Of a DNA stretch of 35,558 bases, positions 19,639 to 28,470 are shown in pieces. The notes beneath the pieces are model-generated. The model searched no databases and was not told the origin of the DNA. It saw only the letters and a list, made by a program, of their open reading frames with translations. The position numbers were made by a program, and so were the translations under genes. Position 1 is the stretch's first letter. Each line of letters starts with the position of its first letter. Source of the stretch: Nautiliaceae bacterium (GTDB lineage: Bacteria > Campylobacterota > Campylobacteria > Campylobacterales > Nautiliaceae); NCBI GenBank assembly GCA_027062985.1, contig JAMOSR010000072.1, positions 1 to 35,558 on the forward strand, written 5' to 3'.

Positions 19639-19644
19639 TATAAT
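19639..19644 (+). promoter_or_regulatory. Candidate -10 element of the rpoD promoter
   Basis: TATAAT (extended GTATAAT) upstream of rpoD; no clear -35. Confidence 0.55.
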
Positions 19645-19659
19645 TTCAATTTGGGTTTT

Positions 19660-19689
19660 GAAATTAATGTTTAAGTAAACGTTAATTTC
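19660..19689 (+). promoter_or_regulatory. 30-nt near-perfect inverted repeat in the rpoD leader
   Basis: GAAATTAATGTTTAAGTAAACGTTAATTTC: 14 paired positions, one a G-U wobble, around AG; lies between the -10 and the ribosome binding site. Confidence 0.7.
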
Positions 19690-19714
19690 TGCACCTAAAT
19701 TTTAAGGAGAAATA

Positions 19715-21529
19715 ATGGCACTTCCAAAAGAGCTTGTAAAATTATTTAAAGACAATAAAAATGGAATAGTTACATATGAAAGTATAGTTAATTTTTTACC
19801 TAAAGCGCCTACTAAAAAAGAGACAAAAGAGATTTTAGAACTGGCAAAAGAGAACAATATCAGACTTATGACTGCTGCAGAGGTTGCTAAACTTAAAAAC
19901 CTGGAAGACGTTGTTAAAAACGAAGAGGAAAGAGAAAGAAAAAAAGAAGAGCTTGCAGAGGATATTTTAAAAGACAAAGAGCTTCTTGAATGGAGCCGCT
20001 CAGACAGTCCTGTTAGAATGTATTTAAGGGAAATGGGACATATTCCGCTGCTTGATAAAGACGAAGAGGTTGAGATATTTAGAAGAATTCAGCTTGGAGA
20101 AGAGATTATTCTTGATGCTATATGTTCTATACCTTTTTTAATAGATTTAGTGTTAAAATATAAAGAACCCCTTTTAAACAGGGAAAGAAGAGTAAAAGAG
20201 CTTTTTAAAAATTTCGTAGATGAAGAGGAAGTGGAGGACGAGGATACAAAAGAGGGTAAAAAAAACAAAAAAATCACCCTCAGGGAAAAAAGAATAAACG
20301 AACTTTTCAAAAATCTTGAAAAAGCTAAAAAAGAGTGGGAAAAAGTTATAGACGAATATGATAAAGTTCTTAAAGACACTTCTATGCCGGAAGATGAAAG
20401 GCTTCATAAGATATTACAGCTGACTTTCAAAAAGAAAAAAGTAAAAGAGGCTTTAAACGAACTTGGATATACTTCAAAACTTATAAACGAAATAGTTAAA
20501 ACCGTTGAAACGGCGCTTAAAGGCGATAAGGATTTTGAAAAAGAACTGAAGAAAAAAGAGTATAAACTGCCTTTATTTAACGAGCAGCTAAGAAAACTCC
20601 ATAAAGATATTTTGAGTAAAATTACAGAACTCAGCAAAGAGGATATTGCGGCTATGGTTCCTGAACATACTATGGTAAACGTATATATGGATATTAAAAA
20701 GCTGGTAGAAGCAAAAAAAGCCAGCGAAAATATGTTTGGAATGGACCCTAAAAAGCTTGAAGTAATTTTAGAACAGCTAAAAAGAGGTAAAAAAATCGTA
20801 ACCGAAGCAAAGGAGAAAATGGCGCGCGCCAACCTGAGACTTGTTGTAAGTATAGCTAAAAAATATACCAACAGAGGTCTTCCGTTTCTTGATTTGATTC
20901 AGGAAGGAAATATAGGGCTTATGAAAGCCATTGATAAATTCGAATTTGAAAAGGGTTATAAATTTTCAACTTATGCGACTTGGTGGATAAGACAGGCAAT
21001 AAGTAGGGCGATAGCAGACCAGGCAAGAACGGTTAGAATTCCTATTCATATGATTGAAAACATTAACCAGATAAATAAAATCATAAGAAAACACGTTCAG
21101 GAAGAAGGAAAGGAACCGACTCTTGAAGTGATTGCAAAAGAGATGAAAATGCCTATTGAAAAAGTAAAACAAATTCTTAAAATATCAAAAGAACCGGTAT
21201 CCCTTGAAGCTCCCGTGGGTGAGGAAGAGGACGGAAAATTCGGTGATTTTATAGAAGATAAAACTTTTAGTAATCCTTATGAGGAAGTTGTTCAGGAAGA
21301 TTTGAGAAAACATATTGAAGAAATTCTTGAAAATCTAAACGAACGGGAAAAAGCGGTAATTAAAATGAGGTTCGGTCTTATGCCGGATAAAAGCGAAAGA
21401 ACGTTAGAAGAGATAGGAAAAGCCCTGAATGTTACAAGAGAGAGGGTTAGACAGATTGAAAGCAGCGCTATTAAAAAGCTAAGACATCCGAATATCGGAA
21501 AGCTTCTTAAAAATTATATCGAAGGGTAA
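19715..21529 (+). CDS. rpoD: RNA polymerase primary sigma factor
   Basis: [107 protein letters not shown]. Confidence 0.97.
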   Translation: MALPKELVKLFKDNKNGIVTYESIVNFLPKAPTKKETKEILELAKENNIRLMTAAEVAKLKNLEDVVKNEEERERKKEELAEDILKDKELLEWSRSDSPVRMYLREMGHIPLLDKDEEVEIFRRIQLGEEIILDAICSIPFLIDLVLKYKEPLLNRERRVKELFKNFVDEEEVEDEDTKEGKKNKKITLREKRINELFKNLEKAKKEWEKVIDEYDKVLKDTSMPEDERLHKILQLTFKKKKVKEALNELGYTSKLINEIVKTVETALKGDKDFEKELKKKEYKLPLFNEQLRKLHKDILSKITELSKEDIAAMVPEHTMVNVYMDIKKLVEAKKASENMFGMDPKKLEVILEQLKRGKKIVTEAKEKMARANLRLVVSIAKKYTNRGLPFLDLIQEGNIGLMKAIDKFEFEKGYKFSTYATWWIRQAISRAIADQARTVRIPIHMIENINQINKIIRKHVQEEGKEPTLEVIAKEMKMPIEKVKQILKISKEPVSLEAPVGEEEDGKFGDFIEDKTFSNPYEEVVQEDLRKHIEEILENLNEREKAVIKMRFGLMPDKSERTLEEIGKALNVTRERVRQIESSAIKKLRHPNIGKLLKNYIEG

Positions 21530-21531
21530 AA

Positions 21532-22323
21532 TTGAAAAAGTGGAAACTTATAGAAGAGTTTTTAATTCGTTTTATAAAAGAAGAAATTACTAAAACGGGA
21601 CTGAAAAAAGGCATATGCGGTTTAAGCGGCGGGATTGACAGTGCGGTTGTGGCCGTTCTTGCCAAAAAAGCTTTAGAAAATAATTTTAAAGCTTTTTTGC
21701 TGCCAAGCCAGTATTCAAGCGAGTCAAGCATAAAAGACGCAAAAGAACTTTGTGAAAAATTTAAAATAGAATATGAAATTATTTCTATAGCACCTCTTTT
21801 AGAAGCATATCCGATTAATGACAGAGTAAGGTTTGGAAATTTCAGCGCCCGTATGAGAATGTCTGTACTTTATGATAAATCCGCAGAACTTGAAGCGCTT
21901 GTAATAGGTACTAGCAACAAAAGTGAGTTAATGCTTGGATATGGAACTTTATATGGTGATTTAGCCAGTGCTTTAAATCCGATAGGAGATTTATATAAAA
22001 CGGAAATTTTTGAATTTGCCAAGTATTTAGGAGTGCCTGAAAGTATAATCAACAAACCGCCAAGTGCCGATTTGTGGGAAGGACAAAGCGATGAGGCGGA
22101 ACTTGGGTATTCATATGCCCAAATTGACCCGGTATTGGAAGATTTTGTAGATAACAGGGCCACAAAAGAAGAGCTTTTAAAAAAATATAATTCGGATTTG
22201 GTTGAATTTGTTTTAAAAAAGATATATCAAAATCAGTTTAAAAGAAAACTTCCTATAATCGCAAAATTGAAAAGCAGAACAATAGGTCATGACTTTTTAT
22301 ACGAAAGAGATATCAGGCTTTAA
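21532..22323 (+). CDS. nadE: NAD+ synthase (ammonia-dependent type)
   Basis: GLSGGIDSAVVAVLAKKAL; LVIGTSNKSELMLGYGTLYGDLASALNPIGDLYKTE; TTG start. Confidence 0.95.
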   Translation: MKKWKLIEEFLIRFIKEEITKTGLKKGICGLSGGIDSAVVAVLAKKALENNFKAFLLPSQYSSESSIKDAKELCEKFKIEYEIISIAPLLEAYPINDRVRFGNFSARMRMSVLYDKSAELEALVIGTSNKSELMLGYGTLYGDLASALNPIGDLYKTEIFEFAKYLGVPESIINKPPSADLWEGQSDEAELGYSYAQIDPVLEDFVDNRATKEELLKKYNSDLVEFVLKKIYQNQFKRKLPIIAKLKSRTIGHDFLYERDIRL

Positions 22324-22325
22324 TT

Positions 22326-22360
22326 TAAAATGGAAAGTGTAAAGTGGAAAATTAAAATAT
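22326..22360 (+). repeat. Degenerate heptanucleotide repeat at the lpxK start, 5 units
   Basis: TAAAATG GAAAGTG TAAAGTG GAAAATT AAAATAT. Confidence 0.6.
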
Positions 22361-23241
22361 ACAATTTTTTTGAAAAGATGTTGTTTTATCCCAATTGGTA
22401 TCACTGGCCATTTATTATATTTCTTCTTCCTTTTTCTTTTTTGTATATGACGCTGCTTCATTTTAAGTTTCCAAAAAGATTTGAAGATTTAGGTATTCCC
22501 GTTATAAGCGTGGGAAATATTATAATTGGAGGCAGCGGTAAAACGCCTTTAAGCATTGAAATTGCTAAATTTTTTAAAAATTATAAGCCTGCGGTTGTTT
22601 TAAGAGGATATGGCAGAAAATCAAAAGGTCTTTTGGTTGTAAGCGAACAGGGAAAAATTAAAACTTCCGTTGATTTAAGCGGTGATGAAGCTATGGAAAT
22701 TGCTGAGAATACAAATGCCACGGTAATAGTCAGCGAAAACAGAAAAGAGGGAATTTTAAAAGCGAAAGAGTTTGGATGCGGATTTGTTATTTTGGATGAC
22801 GGGTTTGATAAACCGTTTAAGAAGTTAAATATAGTAATAGATGAAAAAATAAAAAACCCTTTTTCCCTGCCTGCCGGGGGATATAGATTTCCAAGAATAG
22901 CTTTAAAATATGCCGATATGGTTTTGAGGGAAAAAAGAGAGTTTAAAAGAGATGTAACAGTGCCTAAAGGGGATATTTTAATCAGCGGAATATCCAAGCC
23001 TTATCGTCTTTTGGATTACTGGAGAGGGGATTATAAGTTTTTTCCCGACCATTATGATTATAAATGGGAAGATTTAGAGCCTTATAAAGATAAAATAATA
23101 GTAACCACTAAAAAAGATTTTGTAAAACTTAAAAAATTTCCTTTAAATTTAAAAGTTATGGATTTAAAAATAGAAGTAAAAGAAGAGGTTTTAAAACAAA
23201 TTGAAAAATATTTGATAAAATTTCAAGAAAAAGGCAGATAA
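22330..23241 (+). CDS. lpxK: Tetraacyldisaccharide 4'-kinase
   Basis: VISVGNIIIGGSGKTPLSIEIAKF; VVLRGYGRKSKG; GDEAMEIAENT; VILDDGFD. Confidence 0.93.
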   Translation: MESVKWKIKIYNFFEKMLFYPNWYHWPFIIFLLPFSFLYMTLLHFKFPKRFEDLGIPVISVGNIIIGGSGKTPLSIEIAKFFKNYKPAVVLRGYGRKSKGLLVVSEQGKIKTSVDLSGDEAMEIAENTNATVIVSENRKEGILKAKEFGCGFVILDDGFDKPFKKLNIVIDEKIKNPFSLPAGGYRFPRIALKYADMVLREKREFKRDVTVPKGDILISGISKPYRLLDYWRGDYKFFPDHYDYKWEDLEPYKDKIIVTTKKDFVKLKKFPLNLKVMDLKIEVKEEVLKQIEKYLIKFQEKGR

Positions 23242-23798
23242 TGGATATTAAAGAAGTAAAAGAAGAGATAAAAAAAGAAGAAGAGCTGCTTGTCAAAGTG
23301 TTTAAACTTGAAAAATTTATAAGAAAGTATAAAAAGCCTTTAATAGGAATAGCGGTTGTAATAGTGGCTGTTTTTATAGGTAACAGCGTTTATAATTATT
23401 ATAAGACTTCAAAGTTAATAAAGGAAAATAATGCTTTAAACAGGCTTTTGGAAAATCCAAATGATAAAGAAGCATTGAATATAGTCAAGGAAAATAAAAA
23501 ACTTTATGATTTATATTTAATGCAAAAGGGTGATTATCAAAATATTACCACCAAGGCTTTGGAAGAATTTAAAGCGTATAAACTCGCTATGCAAAAAGGA
23601 GATGCAAAATCTCTTGAAGAGTATCTTAACAATCCTAATTATCATATTTTAAAAGACGCTGTAAGAGTTGCGTTAATAAGAATTTATCTTAGTGAAAACA
23701 AAAGAGACAAAGCCGTACTTCTTTCAAACGAAATTTCGCCTGATTCCAAGTTTAAAGAGCTTGCTACATATTTACTTCATTACGGGATAGTAAAATGA
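23241..23798 (+). CDS. Membrane-anchored TPR-like protein (YfgM-like architecture)
   Basis: N-terminal cytoplasmic helix, one TM (PLIGIAVVIVAVFIGNSVYNYY), then a helical domain. Confidence 0.45.
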   Translation: MDIKEVKEEIKKEEELLVKVFKLEKFIRKYKKPLIGIAVVIVAVFIGNSVYNYYKTSKLIKENNALNRLLENPNDKEALNIVKENKKLYDLYLMQKGDYQNITTKALEEFKAYKLAMQKGDAKSLEEYLNNPNYHILKDAVRVALIRIYLSENKRDKAVLLSNEISPDSKFKELATYLLHYGIVK

Positions 23799-24769
23799 AA
23801 AAGTCATTAATATTTATTTTACCTTTAATTTTATTTTTGGGATGTGCCGATAAAAACGTGTTTAAGCCACAAAAAGTAATTAAAAAAAGACTTTCTTATG
23901 AAAAAAAAGATACGGTACTTGTCGATTATACCCATAAAGCGCTGACATTTAAAAAAGAAAAAGGGTTTTTAAATAAAAAAGTGGAATATTTTGACGAAAA
24001 CGGTACAAGTTTAGGAGAATTTGAAAAGCTTTCCGAAAATTTAGCGGTAAACGGGGATACTCTTTTAGTTCTTGATTCAAAACAAAAAATAAAACTGCCT
24101 TATCTTGTTTACAGGGCTTATAAAAAAGACAATTTAATAGCCGTGGTATTTGAAAATAACGCAGAAGGAGTGTATGACCTGGAAAAAAGGAAACTTGTTT
24201 TTTATAAAGAAAACGAACCTGTCCTTGCGGCTAAATATTTGGGGGTTTCTCCTATTTTTTATAAGGATTTGATTTTGTTTCCTCTTTTAAACGGAAATAT
24301 TTCGGTTGTGGATGCCAATAACCTCTCTTTTATCAGAAATATTTCTTTAGGAGATAATATTATTAACAATATTATCTTTTTAAAGATAGTAAATCATCAG
24401 CTTTTTATAGCTACTCCTAATAAACTTGTGCTTTTTAATCCTAATTTTTTGGTTTCATATGAGGGAGATATCAAACATATATTAACAGACGGAAAAGATT
24501 TATATGTTTTTTTCGTAGGAGGAAAAATCATAAGATTTGATTCGGATTTAAAAAAACTAAAAGAAACTAAACTTGATTTTGCCGATTATTTTGCCCCTAC
24601 GGTATGCAACGGATATATTTATACGGTAACTTCAAACGGATATCTTATTAAAATAGACAGAAATCTTAAAACCCTTGTTTTTAAACCGGGTAAGTTTCAA
24701 ACGGATGAGCCTTTAAAAATGAAAGGGTGTAAAATTTATAACGATAATAAGGTTTTTATTATTGAGTAA
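23795..24769 (+). CDS. Lipoprotein with beta-propeller-like repeats (BamB-like?)
   Basis: Lipobox ILFLGC; repeats such as SPIFYKDLILFPLLNGNISVVDANNLSFIRNI and PTVCNGYIYTVTSNGYLIKIDRNL. Confidence 0.5.
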   Translation: MKKSLIFILPLILFLGCADKNVFKPQKVIKKRLSYEKKDTVLVDYTHKALTFKKEKGFLNKKVEYFDENGTSLGEFEKLSENLAVNGDTLLVLDSKQKIKLPYLVYRAYKKDNLIAVVFENNAEGVYDLEKRKLVFYKENEPVLAAKYLGVSPIFYKDLILFPLLNGNISVVDANNLSFIRNISLGDNIINNIIFLKIVNHQLFIATPNKLVLFNPNFLVSYEGDIKHILTDGKDLYVFFVGGKIIRFDSDLKKLKETKLDFADYFAPTVCNGYIYTVTSNGYLIKIDRNLKTLVFKPGKFQTDEPLKMKGCKIYNDNKVFIIE

Positions 24770-25589
24770 ATATTTAGAAGCTTTTTTGGAATATCTTTTA
24801 ATCAATAAAGGTGTTAGTAAAAATACCTATGACGCATATAAGAGGGATTTAGTTCAGTTTGAAGAATTTTTAAAAAAACCGATTATAGAAGCAAACGCTT
24901 CGGATGTTATCTCTTTTTTGTCCCGTATAGATAATAAGCGTTCTTTAAACAGAAAACTGAGCGCCATTAACTCTTTTTTCGATTATGCTTATAAAAGGGA
25001 TTTTGTTGATGAAAAGTTTAAAATAAAACAGGCTAAAATACCTCAAAACCTTCCTAAATTTTTAACAAAAGAAGAAATTTTAAATTCACTCTCCCATATA
25101 AATTATAACTCTTCATGGTTTGAGTTAAGGGATAAAGCGCTAATTTTGTTTTTATATGCCACGGGTCTTAGAATAAGCGAAGCTTTAAATGTTAAACTTA
25201 GCGATATTGAAGACGGATGGGTTAGGGTGGAGATGGCAAAAGGAGAAAAGCAAAGACTAGTACCTGTTGCAGAAATAGCTTTAAAAGCTTTAAACGAATA
25301 TCTTTATAAAAGACCATGTAACAGTGAGTATGTTTTTGTTAATAAGAACTGTAAAAAACTCAGCCGTATAAGCGCTTTTAATATTACGAAAAAATATTTA
25401 AACGTCTCTCCCCATGTCCTTAGGCATTCGTTTGCGACTTCTTTGGTTTTAGGAGGAGCGGATTTAAGGGTGGTCCAGGAACTTTTAGGACATGCATCTT
25501 TAAATACCACCCAGATTTACACCCATATTCAAAAAGAGAATCTTAAAGATACCGTTTTAAAATATCATCCGCTTGAAGATTTGGAATAA
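24762..25589 (+). CDS. Tyrosine recombinase, XerC/XerD type
   Basis: ATGLRISEALNVKLSDI, HVLRHSFATSLVLGGADLRVVQELLGHASLNTTQIYTHI: full R-H-R-H-Y set; TTG start. Confidence 0.93.
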   Translation: MSKYLEAFLEYLLINKGVSKNTYDAYKRDLVQFEEFLKKPIIEANASDVISFLSRIDNKRSLNRKLSAINSFFDYAYKRDFVDEKFKIKQAKIPQNLPKFLTKEEILNSLSHINYNSSWFELRDKALILFLYATGLRISEALNVKLSDIEDGWVRVEMAKGEKQRLVPVAEIALKALNEYLYKRPCNSEYVFVNKNCKKLSRISAFNITKKYLNVSPHVLRHSFATSLVLGGADLRVVQELLGHASLNTTQIYTHIQKENLKDTVLKYHPLEDLE

Positions 25590-25888
25590 TGAAAAATATA
25601 ATCGATTTACTTCAGAAAAACAGAGTAATTTGTAAAAAGCTTGAAGAGATAAAACTTAATACCAGAAAAAAAATTAAAGCTTATATAGGGGTTAATTTAA
25701 AAAACGAATACTGTTTTATTATGGTTTTTGAAAAAAAGAGCAGGTTTTTGACAAAAGACATAGAAACAATAAAAGAAATAATTCCTAAAATTAATTTCAG
25801 ATATAAAAAAAAGATTTTGATATTAAATTCACCTATATGTTCTAAAGCAAAAGAAGAACTTAAAGAGTGGAGGATTTTGTGGTATTAG
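25589..25888 (+). CDS. Hypothetical protein (99 aa)
   Basis: Coupled within the rpoD-led run; no family recognised. Confidence 0.55.
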   Translation: MKNIIDLLQKNRVICKKLEEIKLNTRKKIKAYIGVNLKNEYCFIMVFEKKSRFLTKDIETIKEIIPKINFRYKKKILILNSPICSKAKEELKEWRILWY

Positions 25889-26481
25889 TCGATATAGGAA
25901 ACACAAATATTCATATTTGGGAAGAGGGCAGGATTTATAATTTAAAATCTCCTAAAAAATTTAAAGACGAAGTTTTTTTTATAAGCGTTAATGATAATAA
26001 GGAAAAAGAGTTTAAAAAGCTAAATCCTAAAGCCGTTAATTTGAGAGACAAAGTTATTTTTGATACTTCTTATACGGGAATAGGCATTGACAGGATAATG
26101 GCCTGTAAAGCCGTAGGAGACGGCGTTGTTGTAGATGCAGGAAGTGCCGTTACGATTGATATTATGCAAAACGGCATTCATTTAGGCGGTGTTATCATGC
26201 CGGGAATTGCCGCTTTTAGGGATGCTTTTGGTAGAATTTCAGAAAAGTTAAATGTTGATTTTTGTGAAGTGGACTTTAGAAAGCTTCCTCAAAATACTCA
26301 AGAGGCGATATCTTTTGGAAGTATAGGGGCAATTGTTTTAATGATTGAGAAATTAAAAAAAGATAAAAAAGTTTATTTTACCGGTGGAGATGGGAAATTC
26401 TTAAGCAGATTTATAGACGGTGTTTATATAAAAGATTTGGTATTTAGAGGTATGATAAAGACGATAAAGGAAGATTTATGA
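25867..26481 (+). CDS. coaX: Type III pantothenate kinase
   Basis: VLVDIGNTNIHIWEEG; IGIDRIMACKAV; VVDAGSAVTIDIM; GGVIMPGIAAF; GTG start. Confidence 0.92.
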   Translation: MEDFVVLVDIGNTNIHIWEEGRIYNLKSPKKFKDEVFFISVNDNKEKEFKKLNPKAVNLRDKVIFDTSYTGIGIDRIMACKAVGDGVVVDAGSAVTIDIMQNGIHLGGVIMPGIAAFRDAFGRISEKLNVDFCEVDFRKLPQNTQEAISFGSIGAIVLMIEKLKKDKKVYFTGGDGKFLSRFIDGVYIKDLVFRGMIKTIKEDL

Positions 26482-27089
26482 CAATAGCGTTACCTAAAGG
26501 AAGAATAGCAAAAGAAGTTTTGGATATTTTTAAAAAGATTTTTAATGAGGATTTTGAGTTTGAAAACAGAAAACTTATTTTAAAAAAAGCGGGTTTTACT
26601 TTTTTGAATGTCAGAAACTGGGATGTTGCGGTATATGTTCAAAAGCAGGCGGCTGATATAGGGGTTGTGGGATATGACGTTATAACCGAACTTAAAAGCG
26701 ATGTTTTGGAACTGATGGATTTGGGACTTGGAAAATGCAGGGTAAGTGTAGGCGGAATTAAGGGAGATGAGAGTTATAAGCATAAAACGGAAATAAAGGT
26801 TGCTAGTAAACTTGCAAATATAGCTAAAGATTATTTCAGTAAAAAAGGAATCCCTGCAGAGGTTATAAAACTTAACGGTTCGATTGAACTAGCTCCACTT
26901 GTAGGTCTTAGCGATGTTATTGTCGACATAGTCGAAACAGGTAGCACTTTAAAAGAAAACGGGCTTGAAGAAAAAGAGGTCATTTTACACTCTTCTGCCA
27001 GACTTATTGCCAATAAAAACTCTTTTTTAACTAAAAAGCCTCAAATACTAGAGCTTGTGGAAAAAATAAAGGAAGTTCATGGGGCTTGA
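26478..27089 (+). CDS. hisG: ATP phosphoribosyltransferase, short form
   Basis: IALPKGRIAKEVLDIF; DIGVVGYDVI; VIKLNGSIELAPLVGLSDVIVDIVETGSTLKENGL; 203 aa without the C-terminal regulatory domain. Confidence 0.95.
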   Translation: MTIALPKGRIAKEVLDIFKKIFNEDFEFENRKLILKKAGFTFLNVRNWDVAVYVQKQAADIGVVGYDVITELKSDVLELMDLGLGKCRVSVGGIKGDESYKHKTEIKVASKLANIAKDYFSKKGIPAEVIKLNGSIELAPLVGLSDVIVDIVETGSTLKENGLEEKEVILHSSARLIANKNSFLTKKPQILELVEKIKEVHGA

Positions 27090-27762
27090 GTTATACGCAA
27101 AAGTTGAAGAGCTTTTTTTGGATAAAGAAGCGGCTTATATGTTGTGGTATAAGTTTATCGAGGTGTTAAAAGAATTAAAAGTAAAAAATTTTTTAGATAT
27201 AGGATGCGGCAGCGGGGAGTTTTGTGTGATTGCCCAAAAAGAGGGATTTGAGGTTGAAGGTATAGATTTGAGTAAAAATCAGGTAAAAAAGGCTCTTAAA
27301 AAGGGTTGCAAGTGTTACGATAAAGATATTTGTGAATTTAATAAAACATTTCAAAGCGCAACAGCCGTGTTTGACGTGATTAATTATATGGACCAAAACG
27401 GGCTTAAAAAGTTTTTTGAATGTGTGAAAGAAAGAATAGAAAAATATTTTGTTTTTGATATAAATACCCTTTATGCCATGGAGGAGCTGGCAATCGGTAC
27501 TCTTAAAGCCGAAGATAAAAACAGATTTTCCGTTCTTTACAGTGAATTTGAAAATAATAAACTTATTACGGAAATTACGCTGTTTGAAAAAAAAGATAAA
27601 AAGTGTTATGAAAAGCATCAAAAAAGTATTATTCAATACTATCACTCAATAGAAGATATAGAAAAAATAAGCGGAATGAAAATAAAAGAGATTATTCCCA
27701 TCTCTCTTTATGGAAGTGAAGAGGCGGAAAAACTTATAATAGTTATGGAAAAGTTATCTTGA
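27079..27762 (+). CDS. Class I SAM-dependent methyltransferase
   Basis: FLDIGCGSGEFCVIAQKEGFEVEGIDLSKNQV. Confidence 0.85.
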   Translation: MGLELYAKVEELFLDKEAAYMLWYKFIEVLKELKVKNFLDIGCGSGEFCVIAQKEGFEVEGIDLSKNQVKKALKKGCKCYDKDICEFNKTFQSATAVFDVINYMDQNGLKKFFECVKERIEKYFVFDINTLYAMEELAIGTLKAEDKNRFSVLYSEFENNKLITEITLFEKKDKKCYEKHQKSIIQYYHSIEDIEKISGMKIKEIIPISLYGSEEAEKLIIVMEKLS

Positions 27763-28401
27763 AGGTTTAAAGTTTTCCTTGCTTACACAAAAGTCGGTTA
27801 CGAAACATTTTTCGCATTTTGGGTTTTTAGCCGTACATATGTATCTTCCAAACAGTACAAAAGCCTGATGGAGTTCATTCAAATCGGTTTTAAAAGCCTC
27901 TGTTAAATCTTTTTCGGTTTCTTCTACGGTTTTGGCATCTGTAATACCCAGCCTGTGTGAAACTCTAAATACATGAGTATCTACGGCCATTCTGTTTTGA
28001 CCTTCCATTTCTATTAAAAATACGTTTGCCGTTTTGTTTCCGACTCCTGGAAGTTTTATAAGTTCTTTATGGTCCCTTGGTATTTTACCGCCATGTTTTT
28101 CTTTTACCATTTTTGCCATGGCTACAAGGTTTTTGGCTTTGTTGTTAAAAAAGTTGCAGGATTTGATAATTTCTTTTACGTCTTCCACTTCTGCGCATGC
28201 CAAACTTTCTATATCGGGATATTTTTTAAAAAGTTCGGGAGTTACCATATTTACTCTTTTATCCGTACATTGAGCGGATAAAATTATTGCAACTAAAAGC
28301 TCATAATCATTATGATAGTTAAGTTCGGTTTTAGAACCTTTATAATGCTTTAAAAATCTTTTTTTTATCTCTTCAAGTTCTTCAGGCGTTCTTAATACCA
28401 T
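27754..28401 (-). CDS. nth: Endonuclease III
   Basis: LSAQCTDKRVN; LPGVGNKTANVFLIE; VDTHVFRVSHRLG; [4Fe-4S] motif CTAKNPKCEKCFVTDFC. Confidence 0.96.
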   Translation of the reverse strand: MVLRTPEELEEIKKRFLKHYKGSKTELNYHNDYELLVAIILSAQCTDKRVNMVTPELFKKYPDIESLACAEVEDVKEIIKSCNFFNNKAKNLVAMAKMVKEKHGGKIPRDHKELIKLPGVGNKTANVFLIEMEGQNRMAVDTHVFRVSHRLGITDAKTVEETEKDLTEAFKTDLNELHQAFVLFGRYICTAKNPKCEKCFVTDFCVSKENFKPSR

Positions 28402-28470
28402 TTTTTCCCTTTTTTTAATTTTTTGTCTCTTAAAATGCTATAATAACAAATATTTTAGCAAAGGAGATGT

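Noticed and set aside
20822-20832. GC-only palindrome GGCGCGCGCC in an AT-rich context
   Set aside because: Encodes the conserved ARANLRL motif of sigma70 region 2; explained by coding, although the GCG-CGC-GCC codon choice is unusual.
20174-20871. Antisense ORFs of 77 and 155 aa opposite rpoD
   Set aside because: Ser/Phe-rich low-complexity products mirror the Lys/Glu-rich sense strand; no ribosome binding site or recognisable domain.
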